Assembly: GCA_021808545.1 (NCBI GenBank)
Contig: JAKBBM010000009.1
Coordinates: 1-49,983, forward strand
Direction: 5' to 3'
Length of the DNA stretch: 49,983 nucleotides
Origin: Pseudomonadota bacterium
GTDB taxonomy: Bacteria > Pseudomonadota > Alphaproteobacteria > Acetobacterales > Acetobacteraceae
Shown: positions 17,232 through 25,166 of the stretch, piece after piece
Layout of the letters: the number at the start of each line of letters is the position of its first letter
Position numbering within the stretch: position 1 is the stretch's first letter
The notes under the pieces: generated by a model
The model's input: only the letters and a program-made list of their open reading frames with translations
Database searches by the model: none
Told to the model about the DNA's origin: nothing
Position numbers and translations under genes: made by a program

Positions 17232-17956
17232 GCGGCAAGCGCCTCTTCAGGTGTGAGCGCACCATCATACAAAGCGCGGCCCAGAATGGTGCCGTTAATG
17301 TTGGGCTGCACCAAGGCTGCTTGCTTCAGGGCGGTGATGTCGGCAACCGAGGCAACGCCGCCCGAGGCGATGACCGGCAGGCTGACGGCTTTGGCCAGCG
17401 CGCTGGTTTCGGCGAGGTTGAGGCCGGTTTTCATGCCATCGCGCGCGATATCAGTATAGATAATGGCGGCGATTCCAGCATCCTCGAAACGGCGCGCCAG
17501 ATCCACGGCAGGAATGTCGGAGGTTTCGGCCCAGCCTTCGGTGGCCACCATGCCGCTCTTGGCGTCGATCCCCACCACCACCTGGCCGGGGAAATTGCGG
17601 GCGGCCTCGCACACCAGGGCGGGATTCTTGGCGGCGGCACTGCCCAAGATCACCCGCGTGATTCCAGCGGCAAGCCAAGCCTCGATCTGGGCGAGGCTGC
17701 GAATGCCCCCGCCCAGCTGCACGGGCACGCGCACGCTGGCCAGAATCGCTTTCACCGCGGCCTCATTCACCGGCCGCCCGGCAAAGGCGCCGTTCAGATC
17801 CACCACATGCACCCAGCCAAAGCCGGCTTGTTCCCAGGCGGCGGCTTGCGCGCCCGGATCGGTGCCAAACACCGTGGCCTGGTTCATTTCGCCGCGCAGC
17901 AGCCGCACGCAGGCACCATCTTTCAGGTCGATCGCGGGATAGAGGGTCAGGGTCAT
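17225..17956 (-). CDS. hisA: ProFAR isomerase
   Basis: TIM-barrel aldose-ketose isomerase acting on ProFAR, the step before HisF/HisH. The 243-residue product has the N-terminal active-site Asp in [14 protein letters not shown], the second catalytic Asp in [11 protein letters not shown], and phosphate-binding GGGIRS and ASGGVAS. It lies between the GNAT gene (four-base overlap) and hisF (seven-base overlap), so translation is tightly coupled. Confidence 0.97.
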   Translation of the reverse strand: MTLTLYPAIDLKDGACVRLLRGEMNQATVFGTDPGAQAAAWEQAGFGWVHVVDLNGAFAGRPVNEAAVKAILASVRVPVQLGGGIRSLAQIEAWLAAGITRVILGSAAAKNPALVCEAARNFPGQVVVGIDAKSGMVATEGWAETSDIPAVDLARRFEDAGIAAIIYTDIARDGMKTGLNLAETSALAKAVSLPVIASGGVASVADITALKQAALVQPNINGTILGRALYDGALTPEEALAAC

Positions 17957-18495
17957 TTGAGCTTCTTATAAAAAAAATGGCCGGCCAAGGTGGTGCCGCG
18001 CACGCGCGCATAGGCCGGATGCACGCCCCAGCGAATGAAGCCTTCCGCCTCGTACAAGGCCAAGGCGGCTTGCTGGGTCGCGCGCACATCCAGGTTGATG
18101 ATATGAAAGCCAAGGGCGCGGGCGCGCTCCTCGGCCTTTTGCAGCAGCAGCCGCGCCAAGCCATGGCCGCGCGCATAAGGGGCGACGAAATGGTGCATCA
18201 TTTGCACGGCAAAAGCCTGAGCCTCGTTATTGCGCGAGGGTTTTTGCAACTGCACGGCGCCGTAGATCACGCCATCCATGCGGCCCACAATCAGTTCGCG
18301 CTCGGGCACCAGCGGCACGCCGCGGAAATATTGCTCCAGCGTTGCGGGTTTGGGCGGTTTTACCCAGCCAAAACCGCCACTCTCCAGAATGGCGGCGGTG
18401 GCGGCTTCGGCGAGCGCGTGCAGGTCGGCGTCATCATCGAAATTATCGATACATTCGGCCAGCAGCGTGGCGGGAGGAGGCATATCCGGTGTCAC
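17953..18495 (-). CDS. GNAT-family N-acetyltransferase inside the his operon
   Basis: About 180 residues. The acetyl-CoA binding region is visible as [21 protein letters not shown] (R/Q-x-x-G-x-G/A type), followed by [21 protein letters not shown], the usual beta-strand/helix pair that ends GNAT folds. The substrate is unknown. A longer frame starts at 18579 but would run 53 bases into the upstream hydrolase gene. The GTG at 18495 has AGAGG 5-6 bases upstream, and an ATG at 18483 is the alternative. Its stop overlaps the hisA start by four bases. Confidence 0.8.
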   Translation of the reverse strand: MTPDMPPPATLLAECIDNFDDDADLHALAEAATAAILESGGFGWVKPPKPATLEQYFRGVPLVPERELIVGRMDGVIYGAVQLQKPSRNNEAQAFAVQMMHHFVAPYARGHGLARLLLQKAEERARALGFHIINLDVRATQQAALALYEAEGFIRWGVHPAYARVRGTTLAGHFFYKKLK

Positions 18496-18526
18496 CCGTG
18501 CCTCTTGGCGCGGTCTTCCCCGGTAA

Positions 18527-19363
18527 TCAAGAGTGCGGGGGTAAATCTCCGTTTGGCGCGAACAGAACGGCCCAGTCATGCGCGGTCATATGCTTGTACC
18601 AGGCGGCATGTTGGCCCTTGGGTAACATCAGAACGTGGCTGTCTGGTACGCCCAGGCATTTGGCCAGGGCCAGCGCTTGAGGCGCGGGGATGACTGTATC
18701 CTGCTTGGCATAGACGACAAAAATCCGCTTTTGCAGCCCGGCCAGGGCGGAGCAGGAATTATAATCCGTACCGTCGGCCCAGAGTAGAAAATGCACTGGC
18801 ACATAAGGATAACGTTCGGCGGCGACATCGCTCATCCTGTCCCAGGGCACGAACAGCAAAATACGTTGCGGATCCACCGACGCCGCCACCTGTGCCGCGA
18901 TTCCCGCCCCCAGCGAATCACCCGCAACCCAGATCGGCTGGTTGGGATAGGTTTTACGGATGGCCTGCAGCGTCTGCCGCGCATCGCGGATGACGAAATT
19001 ATGGTTGGGATGCTCGACCCGGCGCATGTCGTAACCTGGATATTCGGGGAAGATTACGCGGTCACCCTGGGCAAGGAATGGGCTGGCATAATCATGTGCG
19101 ACCCCCCAGGCTTGCGAGTCGTTGCCATGAAAGAACACCACAGTGGCTTTGGCCGGACCGGGGGGTGAGACCAGCCAGCCCAAAAACCGCCCATTTGGCG
19201 CGCGCAAGGCGGGCAGGGGGGCAGCCCCTGGCGCATGCGGCGGCAGTTTGATGCCGACATAAAGCAGCCGGTTCTGGTTGATCAGCAGATAGGCGCAAAT
19301 GCCGATATAGATTGCCGCTGCCAGCCCCAGCAGGGACAGAATCCAGAGTTTCAGCCGCATCAC
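18527..19363 (-). CDS. Membrane-anchored alpha/beta hydrolase inside the his operon
   Basis: 278-residue serine hydrolase. An N-terminal membrane helix (residues about 5-27) is followed by a catalytic domain. The oxyanion segment is VVFFHGNDSQ, the nucleophile elbow GDSLGAGIAAQ, an acid candidate lies in FVVYAKQDTVIPAPQAL, and the His in KGQHAAWYK. This resembles the BEM46/YfhR-type hydrolases that face the periplasm. The substrate is not evident. The GTG at 19363 and the ATG at 19360 are adjacent candidate starts, and both overlap or abut the hisH stop codon. Confidence 0.82.
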   Translation of the reverse strand: MMRLKLWILSLLGLAAAIYIGICAYLLINQNRLLYVGIKLPPHAPGAAPLPALRAPNGRFLGWLVSPPGPAKATVVFFHGNDSQAWGVAHDYASPFLAQGDRVIFPEYPGYDMRRVEHPNHNFVIRDARQTLQAIRKTYPNQPIWVAGDSLGAGIAAQVAASVDPQRILLFVPWDRMSDVAAERYPYVPVHFLLWADGTDYNSCSALAGLQKRIFVVYAKQDTVIPAPQALALAKCLGVPDSHVLMLPKGQHAAWYKHMTAHDWAVLFAPNGDLPPHS

Positions 19364-19995
19364 GGTTCCCAGGTTAGAAAATTGCCGAGGATGCGCAGAC
19401 CCACATTCTGGCTCTTCTCGGCGTGGAATTGCGTGCCGGCCTTATTTCCCTCGGCCACCATGGCAACGATGTCGCCCTCATAATCGGTGGTGGCGAGGAT
19501 TTGCTCTGCCCGCCCGCCCTGCAAGGCGTAGGAATGCACGAAATAAGCGTGATCGCCCGGCGCCAGCCCAGCCAGAAGCGGGTGCGCGCCAGGGGTAAAG
19601 CGCAGCTCATTCCAGCCCATATGCGGCAGCCGGGCATTTTGTACCCGCATGGGGGCAATTTCGCCCTGAACCCAGCCAAAGCCGGGTGTGACCCCATGTT
19701 CCAGCCCGCGCTCGGCCATGAGCTGCATGCCAACGCAAATGCCAAGAAAGGGTGCTCCCTGCGTCACGCGCGCGAGCATGGCCTCTTCCAGCCCATCCAC
19801 ACTACGCAAGCCGCGCGCGCAATCGGCAAAGGCGCCTTGGCCTGGCAGCACGATCCGTTCAGCCCGGGCCACGAGCTCGGGATCGGCGGTGATGCGCACA
19901 TCGGCTGCTATCCCTCGCTGTTCGGCCGCCAGTTGCAGCCCACGCGCGGCCGAGGCGAGATTGCCGCTCTGATAATCAATGACAGTAACGAGCAT
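19360..19995 (-). CDS. hisH: Imidazole glycerol phosphate synthase, glutaminase subunit
   Basis: Class-I glutamine amidotransferase that hydrolyses glutamine and channels ammonia into HisF. The 211-residue product has the nucleophile Cys in FLGICVGMQLMAE and the His-Glu pair in QFHAEKSQNVG near the C-terminus. VIDYQSGNLAS at the N-terminus is the typical HisH opening. It starts 6 bases after the hisB stop with a GAGG close to the ATG. HisF is encoded three genes downstream, so the two subunits of one complex are separated by the hydrolase, GNAT and hisA genes. Confidence 0.96.
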   Translation of the reverse strand: MLVTVIDYQSGNLASAARGLQLAAEQRGIAADVRITADPELVARAERIVLPGQGAFADCARGLRSVDGLEEAMLARVTQGAPFLGICVGMQLMAERGLEHGVTPGFGWVQGEIAPMRVQNARLPHMGWNELRFTPGAHPLLAGLAPGDHAYFVHSYALQGGRAEQILATTDYEGDIVAMVAEGNKAGTQFHAEKSQNVGLRILGNFLTWEP

Positions 19996-20001
19996 GAGGC
20001 C

Positions 20002-20592
20002 TCAGAGCGCGCCCTTGGTGGAGGGAATTTCGCCCGCGGCGCGCGGCTCCAGTGCCACGGCAGCACGAATCGCCCGGGCCACGGATTTGAACGCGGCTTC
20101 CGCCACATGGTGCGCGTTATGGCCGGCCAGCTGGCGCACATGCAGGTTGAACAACCCGTTTCCGGCAAAGGCACGGAAAAATTCCTCGACCAGCTGCGTG
20201 TCCATCTGCCCTAGCATCGGGCGCTCGAACGCGACATTCCAGGCGACAAAGGCCCGGCCTGACAGATCCACCACCGCCTCGACCAGCGCCTCGTCCATCG
20301 GCACCACGGCATGACCAAAACGCTGGATGCCCCGCTTTTCACCCAAGGCGCTCTCCAATGCCAGCCCGAGCACGATGCCCACATCCTCGACCGTGTGATG
20401 CGCGTCGATATGCAGATCGCCCTTGGCATGCACGGTCAGGTCAAACAGCCCGTGCCGCCCGAAGGCGGTGAGCATATGGTCAAAGAAGCCGATGCCGGTG
20501 GCGATATCGGTTTTGCCGGTGCCGTCCAGATCGAGCCGGATGGAGATATCGGTCTCGGATGTTTTGCGGCTGAGTTCGGAAAAGCGTGTCAT
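20002..20592 (-). CDS. hisB: Imidazoleglycerol-phosphate dehydratase
   Basis: Mn-dependent dehydratase converting imidazole glycerol phosphate into imidazole acetol phosphate. The product is 196 residues from the ATG at 20592, and a longer frame opens at 20607 but lacks support. Metal-binding repeats are visible in FFDHMLTAFGRHGLFD and HIDAHHTVEDVGI, and again in the second half as the AGHNAHHVAEAAFK segment. It is the monofunctional type, without the histidinol-phosphatase domain of enterobacterial HisB. It heads the nine-gene leftward operon. I see no certain promoter in the 83 bases between it and the upstream Hint gene. Confidence 0.96.
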   Translation of the reverse strand: MTRFSELSRKTSETDISIRLDLDGTGKTDIATGIGFFDHMLTAFGRHGLFDLTVHAKGDLHIDAHHTVEDVGIVLGLALESALGEKRGIQRFGHAVVPMDEALVEAVVDLSGRAFVAWNVAFERPMLGQMDTQLVEEFFRAFAGNGLFNLHVRQLAGHNAHHVAEAAFKSVARAIRAAVALEPRAAGEIPSTKGAL

Positions 20593-20675
20593 GACGCAGG
20601 CGTACAATAAAGGGCGGCGCCGCGCAAAGCATAAGGGACGGGCTGTAACCCGCCTCCTGTTTTATCGTGGGTTTG

Positions 20676-23477
20676 TTACGCGACCCGGGCCATGCCCAGC
20701 ATACGGCGGATGCTGGTGGGCAATTGCCGGTGCGATTTGGCGCGCGGGTAGGGCATTTCCGCGATCGGGGTTTGCGGCGCGGTGCGCTCTTCCCAATTAT
20801 GGAAATGCATGCGGTCGACATTATCGACAAAGCTTTCCGCCAGCACGCCCTCCGCGTGCAGCAGCTCATGCGTCTCCAGCTCGACATGGTAGTAGGTGAA
20901 ATGCTCGGGCACGTCATGCTCGCGCACGATGGAGCCGCCATTCACCAGCGCACTGGCCTGCACCAGGATTCCATCCAGGAAGATGGCATGATCGGGCGAG
21001 AGCAGCAGGTCACGCGTGGGCAGGCCTTGGCCCAGCGCGCCCTGGCGGATGCGGATGGGTAGGCTGCGCAGCGGATCGGCGAAGCAGGTGGCGATATGGC
21101 TCTGCCCGATCCAACGCACGGGCTTGGGCCCGCTCTCGGTCAGCACGATATCGCCGGGGCGCAGGGCTTCCACGTCCACCTCGCCCGCCGGGGTGGCGAT
21201 GCGCGTGCCGGGATAGAAGCACAAGGTCAGCTCCAGAACGCCATTCTGGTCGAGCGCTTGGATGAAGCTGGGCTGATCGCCGCTGGCCAGGGTCAGCCCC
21301 AGCGCCAGGGAGGCGCCGTTGGTTGTATCCGTTACGGTGAGTTGGCCGGTGGCGCTGTTATAGCTGGTGGCGAGATGATCGGCGGCCCCGTTCAGGCTGA
21401 AATTGCCAGATCCCAGCACCAACGTGTCGCTTGTGCCGAAATTGGTGAGGCTGGTTTGCAGCGTGCCGCTGGACACATCGCCACTCACCAGATCGGCAAC
21501 GCTGCCGGCGCCATTACCCTGCATGTCGATCGTGCTGTTCACGCTACCGCTCGCGGTCAGGCTGCCGGCATCGATGATGCTGGCCAGGCTGGTGCCGCCA
21601 GACAGGGTGGCGGCGGCGCCAGCGGCGATGTCCAGCGTGCCGGTACCGGTGATCGAGCCGGGATCGATAAAGGCGGAATTAACGCTTAGCGTGCCATTAT
21701 CGGTTACCCCACCGGAGCTGACCGAGGCGGTGCCGGCCTGGATGACAACGGTTTCACCCGGGGCGATGATATCGCCGGGCGCCGTGCCGCCATTATAATT
21801 CGCCGCGCTCTCAAAGCTGCCGGTGCCGGTGGTGGAAAAGGTATAGGGATCGCCATTCTTGCTGCTGGCGGTCTCGATCTCAATTCCGTTCGGCCCGATC
21901 ATCGCCACGAAGGAGCTGGTGGAGAGTGCCGCCGTGCCCGAAATGCTCAGCGCCGTGCTGTTCAGGGTGGCGCCGCTGGCATTGGTTTCGGCCACGGTCA
22001 GCACGCCGGCCTGGTAATTCAGCGCAACCCCTTCGGCGCCGGTAAGGGCGGGCAGTACGGAGCCGCCAATATCAATAGCGTCATTCGCGCCAAAGCCGCT
22101 GATGGCGCCGCCAAATCCGGCGCTGTTATCGTTGATGATCAGCGTGTTGGGGGCGGCTGCGCTGCCATGGGTGCCGAACACGATGCTTTGGCCCGCATCG
22201 TTGCCGGTGCTGTTGGCCAGCACCAGGGTGGCGCCATTATCAATCGTATAGGCACCGGTGCCGGCAATGCTGTCATAGGCGGTCAGCGTTGTGCCAGTGC
22301 CGGTAAGGCTAACGGCGCTGCTGTTCGTGACCACCGCGCTGCTGCCCGCATTGCCCAGATTATTGCTTCCGCTGGCAAAGCTGGTGGCGCCGTTCTGAAT
22401 ATATTCCTGGCCGGCGCTGTTGGTGCCGGTGGTGATGGCGGTGGAGACCGTGCCGCTTAAGGTAATGGTGGTGACCACAGAGCCATTGGTGGTGAGTAGC
22501 TCTGTCTTGCCGCCCACGGTGGTGAGGGTGGCGTTGGAGGTGGAGGTGAAGCCGTTGACCAGGATGGTGTCGGTGGCGCCAAAATTATTTACAGTGCCAG
22601 AGAACAGCGTGCCAGCGGTGAGCTGCAGCGTGTTGGCCGTGCTGTCGGCGAAGGTAATCTGCTCGTGCGTGGCGACGGTATTGTTGAGAATGGCGGTACC
22701 GGAATGGCTGATCTCGATATAGCCATCCACCGAGCCGGCGGTGCTGGCGGTGTTGGCGCCATCGAGCACCGAGGCCGCCATGTTCAGCGTGCCGCCATCC
22801 ACCTCGATCCAGCCGGCATTGTAGAAATTCGCCACTGTGCCGGCCTGGCCGCTCACCGTCTGGGCGTTGATGATCAGTTCACCACCGGCGGCGACCGTGA
22901 TCAGCCCGTAATTGATCAGCCCGTGAAGTGCTTGCGCGTTGCCGCCGATATTATTGTCGATGCTCAGCGTGTCGCCGGAGCCAATGGTGATCAGCCCGAA
23001 ATTCTCGTTCACCGTGTCCACGCTCAGCGTGTCGCTGCCATGCGCGATCAACTGCATGTGGGAATCATAGCTCGGCGTGGTGGAGAGCGCGCCATGCAGC
23101 CCGCTCATGGTCGAGCCAAAGCCATATTGCATCCACCATTGCGGCACGCTGGGGGTCAGCGTGTCGGTGTTGCCATAGAACACGCCCATGGCCACGCCCT
23201 GGAGGGTGAGGTCGGCGCCATTGGTGAGGGTGATGGCCTGCCCGCCGATCTGCGTTTCCTCGAGCAGGGAATAATTCGCGCCGGCGGTGTTCAATGTCTG
23301 CGCCACCCAGATATCCTGGGCATTGCTGGCATTGGGGGAAATAACCGGCTGATGGCTGGAGGTGCCGGAGATGACGACATGCTGCGTTCCGGTGGCCGTA
23401 TTGGTCGGCACGCCGTTGCTCCAATTCTTGGAGGTAAACCAGTCGGTCGAATTTGACCCGTTCCAGCTGTCAGCCAT
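20676..23477 (-). CDS. Large beta-repeat secreted protein with C-terminal Hint domain
   Basis: 933 residues. The first ~750 are Gly/Ala/Ser/Thr/Asn-rich with repeated short beta-strand units (LTNGADLTLQG, GSGDTLSID, TVAAGGELIINA), the style of parallel beta-helix or adhesin-like surface proteins. From about residue 780 a Hint domain begins at Cys (CFYPGTRIATPAGEVDVEAL, GDIVLTESGPKPVRWIG). LSPDHAIFLDGILV follows as the block with the conserved His, and then YYHVELETHELLHAEGVLAE. It ends RRMLGMARVA, so there is no C-extein of note. Hint domains can self-cleave, and the family role in such proteins is unknown. No Sec signal peptide or RTX nonapeptides are seen. I chose ATG 23477 over the one at 23567 because a TATATA element lies between them. 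Confidence 0.8.
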   Translation of the reverse strand: MADSWNGSNSTDWFTSKNWSNGVPTNTATGTQHVVISGTSSHQPVISPNASNAQDIWVAQTLNTAGANYSLLEETQIGGQAITLTNGADLTLQGVAMGVFYGNTDTLTPSVPQWWMQYGFGSTMSGLHGALSTTPSYDSHMQLIAHGSDTLSVDTVNENFGLITIGSGDTLSIDNNIGGNAQALHGLINYGLITVAAGGELIINAQTVSGQAGTVANFYNAGWIEVDGGTLNMAASVLDGANTASTAGSVDGYIEISHSGTAILNNTVATHEQITFADSTANTLQLTAGTLFSGTVNNFGATDTILVNGFTSTSNATLTTVGGKTELLTTNGSVVTTITLSGTVSTAITTGTNSAGQEYIQNGATSFASGSNNLGNAGSSAVVTNSSAVSLTGTGTTLTAYDSIAGTGAYTIDNGATLVLANSTGNDAGQSIVFGTHGSAAAPNTLIINDNSAGFGGAISGFGANDAIDIGGSVLPALTGAEGVALNYQAGVLTVAETNASGATLNSTALSISGTAALSTSSFVAMIGPNGIEIETASSKNGDPYTFSTTGTGSFESAANYNGGTAPGDIIAPGETVVIQAGTASVSSGGVTDNGTLSVNSAFIDPGSITGTGTLDIAAGAAATLSGGTSLASIIDAGSLTASGSVNSTIDMQGNGAGSVADLVSGDVSSGTLQTSLTNFGTSDTLVLGSGNFSLNGAADHLATSYNSATGQLTVTDTTNGASLALGLTLASGDQPSFIQALDQNGVLELTLCFYPGTRIATPAGEVDVEALRPGDIVLTESGPKPVRWIGQSHIATCFADPLRSLPIRIRQGALGQGLPTRDLLLSPDHAIFLDGILVQASALVNGGSIVREHDVPEHFTYYHVELETHELLHAEGVLAESFVDNVDRMHFHNWEERTAPQTPIAEMPYPRAKSHRQLPTSIRRMLGMARVA

Positions 23478-23859
23478 TTTTCCCAAACCCTCGCCCATAG
23501 GGCGCAAATGAAAACCAAGTAATTTCGGTAATGTGCTCAATGCGCCTTTATATACGCGATGCGCCATGAAGATTTACGGCTGAAACGTGTCAAAAAGAAC
23601 ACAAAGCCGTGAGATACGGTTATTAATGTCTTAATTTTGTATAAAATCCAGCGCGTTGTGCGCTGCGATATAAGAATCAACTTTTTGTGAGTTTGTGGTT
23701 GTTCTGCGGCATGGCGAAAAACTTGTGCGATCATGAGGGCAACGTAATCTGTTCCGCCGATTTTGGCGCCGCGCTGGCTTCTGGCGGAGTCCTGGGCCAT
23801 GGTCTTGCGGGCCGTCGCCGCGGTCAAACCTTTGCTATGCCCCCGTGGAGTTGGAAATC
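23478..23859. promoter_or_regulatory. 382-base divergent intergenic region between the Hint gene and the amidotransferase
   Basis: No convincing gene lies here. The DNA is markedly AT-rich from 23570 to 23700. Visible elements are TATATA (23549-23554, minus-strand -10 candidate), TTGACA on the minus strand (23588-23593), and TATAAA on the plus strand (23640-23645) inside the palindrome ATTTT-N4-AAAAT. A 6-bp hairpin CAGCGC/GCGCTG lies at 23649-23665, and ATGCGCC is repeated at 23540 and 23559. None of the -35/-10 pairs has ideal spacing, so promoters for either gene are only suggested. Confidence 0.35.
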
Positions 23860-24594
23860 GTGTCGGAACCCCGCATCATCGGTATTCCCGCCTGCACCAA
23901 GCGTGTTTCGGGCTATATCCAGCACGCCACCCCGGCGCGCTATGGCGCAGCCCTTATTGAGGCATCTGGCGGCATCCCGCTGCTGATTCCACCCGAAGGT
24001 GAGATGATGCTGCCGCTGCTCGAGCGGCTGGATGGCATCATGTTCAACGGCTCACCCTCCAATATCATGCCCACCCGCTATGGCGTGGATTTTGACGCAA
24101 CACCCGACGCGCATGACGAAGCGCGCGATGCCACCACCTTGCCGATGATCCTGGCAGCCCTTGAGCGGGGACTGCCGATTTTATGCATCTGCCGGGGCAT
24201 GCAGGAGCTGAACGTAGCGCTGGGTGGCACGCTGTTTCAGGAAGTGCATTTGCAGCCCGGCCGCATGGACCATCGCGCCGGTGAAGGCGAGTTGCGTTTC
24301 GCCCTCAAGCATGAGGTTTCGCTCTCGGGCGAATTGGCGCGCATTGCCGGGGCGGAGACAATCCAGGTTAATTCCCTGCATGGCCAGGCCATAGACCAGC
24401 TGGCACCGGGGTTGGCGGTGGAGGCTTATGCGCCAGATGGCACCATAGAGGCGGTGCGAGTAGAAGGTGCCAAGAGCTTCGCGTTTGCGGTGCAGTGGCA
24501 TCCGGAATGGGAGGTTATGCATTTTCCCGACCGCCAGCGCCTGTTTGCGGCGTTTGGGCAGGCCTGTGCGGCCTATGCCGCCGCCCGCCGGTAG
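23860..24594 (+). CDS. Class-I glutamine amidotransferase-like hydrolase (PuuD/C26 family)
   Basis: Peptidase C26-type gamma-glutamyl hydrolase, about 244 residues. The nucleophile Cys lies in ILCICRGMQELNVALGG. Family-typical segments are LDGIMFNGSPSNIMP and FQEVHLQPGRMDHR, and the catalytic His-Glu lies in FAVQWHPEWE. PuuD members release GABA from gamma-glutamyl-GABA, and others cleave other gamma-glutamyl conjugates. The GTG at 23860 has GGAG 9 bases upstream and is preferred over the GTG at 23845. A gamma-glutamyl-polyamine synthetase-like gene lies at 41.2-42.6 kb, but the two are not in one operon. Confidence 0.85.
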   Translation: MSEPRIIGIPACTKRVSGYIQHATPARYGAALIEASGGIPLLIPPEGEMMLPLLERLDGIMFNGSPSNIMPTRYGVDFDATPDAHDEARDATTLPMILAALERGLPILCICRGMQELNVALGGTLFQEVHLQPGRMDHRAGEGELRFALKHEVSLSGELARIAGAETIQVNSLHGQAIDQLAPGLAVEAYAPDGTIEAVRVEGAKSFAFAVQWHPEWEVMHFPDRQRLFAAFGQACAAYAAARR

Positions 24595-24658
24595 GGGGGG
24601 TGGTCGAAATTTCGCCACCAGGCGTTTATATGCTTGGGGCAGGAGAAGGAGGGTCATT

Positions 24659-25129
24659 ATGGATATTCAGACCATCGACAATCAGTACAACCAGCTTCAA
24701 TCCCAGGCGCAGGAGACCATTACCGAACTTAAAGGCCTGGCGCAGAAGCTGCGGGCCGCGGCAGAGGCCGGTAATCAGGATGCGCGGGAATGGGTTCTGG
24801 ATCTCAAGAGCATTGCCCTGGCCATCCAGGCGGAGCAGAATCAGGTCGCCAATCTGCTGCAGGCGCTGCATAATTTCGTTAACGCCCAGCAGGCTCAGTC
24901 TTCCGTGCCGCAGGCGCAGCCGCAATCGCCCTGGGGCAGTCAGCCTGCTTATGCGCCGCCGCCGCAGCCCAATTATCCGCAGCGTGGTTATCCGCAGCCG
25001 GGTTACGGCTACCCGCAGCAAGGTGGCGGTGGGCTGTTTGGCTCGTTCCTCAATTCCGGTTTTGGCCGCGCCATAGAGATGGGGGCCGGGTTTGGCATTG
25101 GCGAGGAAATCATCGACCAGATCTTCTGA
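24659..25129 (+). CDS. Small coiled-coil protein with Pro/Gln-rich linker, unknown function
   Basis: I do not recognise this 156-residue protein. Residues 1-80 are helical and heptad-like (MDIQTIDNQYNQLQSQAQET and onward). Residues about 80-125 are rich in Pro, Gln and Tyr with repeated YPQ units (NYPQRGYPQPGYGYPQ). The C-terminus is Gly/Phe-rich with a possible hydrophobic helix ending GEEIIDQIF. There is no signal peptide. GGAGG lies 7 bases before the ATG, predicting strong translation. It precedes the FkbH-like gene by 37 bases. The layout resembles self-associating or granule/scaffold proteins, which is only a suggestion. Confidence 0.75.
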   Translation: MDIQTIDNQYNQLQSQAQETITELKGLAQKLRAAAEAGNQDAREWVLDLKSIALAIQAEQNQVANLLQALHNFVNAQQAQSSVPQAQPQSPWGSQPAYAPPPQPNYPQRGYPQPGYGYPQQGGGGLFGSFLNSGFGRAIEMGAGFGIGEEIIDQIF

Positions 25130-25166
25130 AGCCGGGCGCTTCACCCTCAAAACCGGTTGAGCTGTC

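Noticed and set aside
20676-23477. A protein-splicing intein in the Hint-domain protein
   Set aside because: The Hint domain is at the C-terminus with no downstream host sequence or C-extein nucleophile, so splicing is not supported. Self-cleavage remains open.
20676-23477. RTX calcium-binding repeats in the large beta-repeat protein
   Set aside because: No GGxGxDxxx nonapeptides are present, so it is not a classical RTX substrate of the type I exporter.
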